Assembly (NCBI RefSeq): GCF_000425905.1
Contig: NZ_AUEI01000010.1
Coordinates: 1 to 55,484 of the forward strand
Direction: 5' to 3'
DNA from: Lactobacillus psittaci DSM 15354
GTDB taxonomy: Bacteria; Bacillota; Bacilli; Lactobacillales; Lactobacillaceae
DNA length: 55,484 nt
Numbering within the stretch: the first letter of the stretch is position 1; each line of letters begins with the position of its first letter. This document shows positions 52,931 to 55,484 of the stretch, in pieces. Both the position numbers and the translations under genes were made by a program. The notes under the pieces are model-generated. The model ran no database searches. It was not told the DNA's origin and saw only the letters and a program-made list of their open reading frames with translations.

Positions 52931-55075
52931 ATGAAAAAAATCACTAGTTTAACTTTTATTTCAACAGCTGTTTTAAGTGGCGTGTTATTGACTAATAGTA
53001 ATATTGTTAAAGCTGATACAGTAAGTGACAGCCAAACTATAAGTACTCAGACAAACGAAACTACAACAAGTAGTGCAGCTAATACTGATAGCAATAGCGC
53101 AAGTAAGACATCTAACAGTAGTCAAACTGCAACAAGTGCTACAGCAACTACTAATGAGTCAGACAGTAAGCAAGCAACTTCAGTAAGTTATAGTGCAAGT
53201 ACTGACACCACTGGCGCAATTGTTAATAACAGCGCAGGTAGCGTAGCTCAATCTACATATAACGGTATCGTTCATGCAACTGGTTTTGCTAATGCTGATT
53301 CAGATACACTTTCAACTTCTTCAGCAATCTTAGATGTTGACAATAGTAATGGCAAATTTAATATCGTTGAAAAAATTACCAATACTACAGATGAAGATGC
53401 TTATGTTGACTTTATTCTTACTTCACCAAGTGTAAATGATACAAATACTACAGTAAAAGCAACGATTGATAGTAGTAAGATGAGTAGTTTTACTAGTGGC
53501 TTAAAGAATGAAACTATTCAAGTTTCTTATCTTTCAAATCCTGGAAGTTATCAAACAGTTAGCTTAAGTGATGTTGATTGGAGCAATGTTGCTTATGTTA
53601 GAGTTTCAGGAATTGCTGAAGCAGGTAAGACTTACACTACAGTTTTACCAGTTGAAATCACTAATTATGACGAAGTGAAGAGTCAATTAGCTAATATGTT
53701 ATCTGGTAAAATTTCAGGTGAAGAAGCAGGAAGTTCATCATTAAGAACTATCACTAGCAACGACTTTTTCTACTTGTGGAAATTAAATGCTGATGGTAGT
53801 AAAGGCGCATATATTGGCAGTGACAGCAGTAATAATGTTAATATTCGAGTAGCTAAAAAGGCAACTAGTGTTTTGGAAGCAATTAAAAATACCAATATTA
53901 CTAATTATGCTCGGGTTTTAATTAGAGAATCTGATGGCACACTTAACTATCAATATAGTAGTGAAGCAAATGAGATTTTAAAGGATACTGCAATTGATTC
54001 AAGTTACTTTGAAATTTCTAATTTCGGTACTTATTCAAGTAATTTAGATGCATTGTACACAGATGGTAGTTATCGTATTAATCTGGCAAAAATTCAGTCT
54101 GTCTTAAGTAAACATGGCTACAGTATCAATGTTGACTCAAGCAATAATTCATGGCCTTACTATACCTATGTTTTAACATCTGGTAATGTTATTTTTACTA
54201 GTGATAATTCTGGTAGTGATAGCAGTAGTTCAGGCTCAGGCTCAGGCTTTTACGTAGAAGTTCAAAAAGTTTTAACAACACAAGATTTGACTTTAAAGGT
54301 TGGGGATGAATTAAATCCAACTCAAATTAGTGATACTAGTCCGCTCATGAAGGCACAAATTGTTAAGACTAATATGACTAATACTAATGAAACATCAACA
54401 GAAGATTTAACTGTAGATGGTAAGACTTTAACCGTTTCTGCAGTTGATGCCGATGGAAATGCAGTTGATGTTGATAAGATTACTGCTAAAGCAGGCACCT
54501 ATACTTTAACTTATACTTATCATCTGAATAATGGAACGATTACTAATACTTCAACGATTACTGTAGTTGGAGAAGAAGGAAGTTCAGGTGAAGACAAAGC
54601 AACCAACCAAGAAGATACAAGCAAATCAGTTGATTCTGATAGTAATGAACTAAAGCCGGCAACAGATAAGGAGCAAACAGAATCAGGTACTACTTCAACT
54701 AATCAAGATGATGCAACTCACAAGAATAGTGATAGTCAAACTTCAAATGATAGTAGTAATAGTAATGCAGAATCAGTGGAAACAACCGATTCAAGTAGTA
54801 ATGCCGCAGAAACTACTGTTAATAATCACCTGACTACAGATAAAGTGGAAACAGGAACGGAAACTAAAACTCAAGAAAGTAACTTAAAAGTTCAAACAGC
54901 TAATAGTACTCAAGCAGTAAATTCTCAATCTAAGACTTCTCAAACAAACAATCGTGAAGAGACTAAAAGTAATGAGAATAAGTTACCTCAAACAGGAAAT
55001 CATAACTTCTTTTTAGCTTTGATGGGTCTTGTATTGACTACTTTTGCTGGTGTAGTTTTGAAAAAGAAACATTAA
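52931..55075 (+). CDS. LPQTG-anchored surface protein, shorter paralogue
   Basis: 714 aa. Signal peptide nearly identical to the previous gene (LTFISTAVLSGVLLTNSNI), Ser/Thr-rich spacer, the same STYNGIVHATGFANAD domain and Ig-like domain, then a long Ser/Thr/Asn/Gln stalk in place of the MucBP-like repeats, and LPQTG, membrane helix and KKKH. AAAAGGAG precedes ATG 52931; a leader hairpin (GAATTCTT/AAGAGTTC) precedes that. Arose by tandem duplication with loss or gain of the repeat module. Confidence 0.87.
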   Translation: MKKITSLTFISTAVLSGVLLTNSNIVKADTVSDSQTISTQTNETTTSSAANTDSNSASKTSNSSQTATSATATTNESDSKQATSVSYSASTDTTGAIVNNSAGSVAQSTYNGIVHATGFANADSDTLSTSSAILDVDNSNGKFNIVEKITNTTDEDAYVDFILTSPSVNDTNTTVKATIDSSKMSSFTSGLKNETIQVSYLSNPGSYQTVSLSDVDWSNVAYVRVSGIAEAGKTYTTVLPVEITNYDEVKSQLANMLSGKISGEEAGSSSLRTITSNDFFYLWKLNADGSKGAYIGSDSSNNVNIRVAKKATSVLEAIKNTNITNYARVLIRESDGTLNYQYSSEANEILKDTAIDSSYFEISNFGTYSSNLDALYTDGSYRINLAKIQSVLSKHGYSINVDSSNNSWPYYTYVLTSGNVIFTSDNSGSDSSSSGSGSGFYVEVQKVLTTQDLTLKVGDELNPTQISDTSPLMKAQIVKTNMTNTNETSTEDLTVDGKTLTVSAVDADGNAVDVDKITAKAGTYTLTYTYHLNNGTITNTSTITVVGEEGSSGEDKATNQEDTSKSVDSDSNELKPATDKEQTESGTTSTNQDDATHKNSDSQTSNDSSNSNAESVETTDSSSNAAETTVNNHLTTDKVETGTETKTQESNLKVQTANSTQAVNSQSKTSQTNNREETKSNENKLPQTGNHNFFLALMGLVLTTFAGVVLKKKH

Positions 55076-55087
55076 TAAAAATATAGC

Positions 55088-55119
55088 AAAAAAGTCTCCA
55101 AACAAGTGGAGACTTTTTT
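55088..55119 (+). terminator. Terminator of the second LPQTG gene
   Basis: AAAAAAGTCTCCA and TGGAGACTTTTTT form a 13-bp stem around a six-base loop. Confidence 0.9.
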
Positions 55120-55131
55120 GCATAAAAACAG

Positions 55132-55160
55132 TTGTTCGCAAAACGAAGTTCAGGTAAAAT
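55132..55160 (+). promoter_or_regulatory. Promoter of the small-peptide RNA locus
   Basis: TTGTTC (55132-55137), 17-base spacer, TAAAAT (55155-55160). The predicted start near 55167 coincides with the first base of the 5' complementary arm. Confidence 0.6.
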
Positions 55161-55224
55161 ATTGGAATGGAGCTTAGTTAAGGCGTCCCCTCCGGCTTGT
55201 TTTAAAAGAAAGTAGGTGATGCGT

Positions 55225-55299
55225 ATGGTTCAAGGTAATCATACTCAACTGAAATCTAAAAGAAGGAGGATGTCGTATTGGATTGGGCAAAAGTCTTAA
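55225..55299 (+). CDS. Leader peptide ORF overlapping the hydrophobic peptide
   Basis: ATG 55225 (alternative 55219) after AAAGTAGGTG opens a 24-residue basic frame (MVQGNHTQLKSKRRRMSYWI). It contains the AAGGAGG for the next frame and ends 22 bases into it, the arrangement of a translation-coupling leader. Real expression is unproven. Confidence 0.4.
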   Translation: MVQGNHTQLKSKRRRMSYWIGQKS

Positions 55300-55427
55300 T
55301 AGACTTAGCTCATTTGCTTCTTGATGTGATTATCTATCGCGGTAATCGTAAACGCCAAGAAGCAAAGAAAAACGACCGTCTTAGCTCGGCAAAGCTGATG
55401 GTCGTTTTTATTGTTATTAAAAAATAA
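55278..55427 (+). CDS. Small hydrophobic peptide, type I toxin-like
   Basis: TTG 55278, eight bases after AAGGAGG (55263-55269), opens a 49-residue frame. Residues 1-20 (MDWAKVLIDLAHLLLDVIIY) form a likely membrane or amphipathic helix, followed by a strongly basic stretch (RGNRKRQEAKKNDR) and a second hydrophobic patch. The size and shape recall type I toxins such as Fst or TisB, but no family is recognised. The reading frame runs through the hairpin 55369-55408. Confidence 0.5.
   Translation: MDWAKVLIDLAHLLLDVIIYRGNRKRQEAKKNDRLSSAKLMVVFIVIKK
55369..55412 (+). terminator. Internal hairpin/terminator of the small-peptide locus
   Basis: AAAACGACCGTC (55369-55380) pairs with GATGGTCGTTTT (55397-55408), enclosing AGCT/AGCT, then T5. 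It also reads as a terminator on the minus strand. Confidence 0.65.
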
Positions 55428-55457
55428 AAAATAGCCGGAGGTGGACGCTTAAGCTCC

Positions 55458-55484
55458 AGAGGTATCACGAAAGTGATACCTCTT
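55458..55484 (+). terminator. Hairpin at the right window edge
   Basis: AGAGGTATCAC and GTGATACCTCT form a perfect 11-bp stem around a GAAA tetraloop; any T-run lies mostly beyond the window. Confidence 0.65.

Larger units (their letters stand above)
55168..55458 (+). repeat. Complementary end arms of the small-peptide locus
   Basis: 55168-55197 and 55433-55458 are complementary in three blocks: TGGAGCTTA, GCGTCC and CCTCCGGCT against the reverse complement, 24 pairs in total, with small bulges. In RNA the start and end of the transcript would pair. Confidence 0.75.

Noticed and set aside
55168-55458. Inverted arms as terminal repeats of a small transposable element
   Set aside because: No target duplication flanks the arms, no transposase or second copy is in the window, and the arms sit exactly between a promoter and a terminator hairpin, which fits RNA pairing better.
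55168-55484. fst/par-type convergent toxin-antitoxin organisation
   Set aside because: par loci have direct repeats read from opposite strands; here the repeats are inverted, so an opposite-strand RNA would not complement the toxin mRNA at the arms.
1-55484. CRISPR arrays, tRNA or rRNA genes, complete insertion sequences
   Set aside because: No regularly spaced repeat clusters, cloverleaf-type sequences with a GGTTCGAATCC-like arm, rRNA signatures or transposase frames were seen by eye.

Overview
The window looks like chromosomal DNA of a Lactobacillus of the gasseri/johnsonii/taiwanensis type. It is AT-rich, has strong AGGAGG-type ribosome binding sites, and carries an msm/bfrA oligosaccharide operon, LPQTG-anchored surface proteins, DUF1002/DUF3290/DUF421/DUF1304 proteins and paired YibE/F proteins. 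I see no rRNA, tRNA, CRISPR array, phage module or transposase. A Rpn-type nuclease tail lies at the left edge.

Layout. 0-5.6 kb: serine dehydratase (sdaAB-sdaAA) with an iron-sulfur assembly factor, the htpX-lemA pair, an anion/arsenite-type transporter and a HesB-like protein. 5.6-7.5 kb: a tiny basic protein, then an HD phosphohydrolase coupled to an HNH nuclease. 7.6-14.1 kb: a LacI regulator and a beta-fructoside ABC operon (msmEFG-bfrA-msmK) with a promoter, a cre-like site and a palindromic operator. 14.3-16.7 kb: a deaminase, a PemK/MazF-like gene with an early stop, a candidate small RNA and small membrane and DUF4097 proteins. 16.8-22.4 kb: an alpha-hydroxy-acid oxidase, an MFS exporter broken by one in-frame stop, and an intact MFS exporter between two Rgg-type regulators. 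22.4-25.1 kb: a fused amino-acid ABC transporter behind a lysine riboswitch. 25.1-34.5 kb: housekeeping and envelope genes (DNA glycosylase, sirtuin, cardiolipin synthase, RNase H, TerC, glycosyltransferase). 34.6-35.1 kb: a gene-free stretch dense in RNA stems with its own promoter and terminator. 35.1-49.9 kb: a divergent Prs paralogue, a TetR operon, DUF3290-DUF421, a CAP-domain protein and ddl separated by a WalR-type box, YibE/F pair, GH31 and nagA. 50.2-55.1 kb: two tandem LPQTG surface proteins. 55.1-55.5 kb: a compact RNA locus with two overlapping tiny reading frames and complementary ends, organised like a type I toxin mRNA.

The two most promising undescribed elements are the 55.13-55.48 kb locus and the 34.61-35.08 kb RNA region. 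Two genes, the MFS exporter and the PemK-like toxin, each carry a single in-frame stop and are probably recent pseudogenes. All statements come from reading the sequence; no database search was run.
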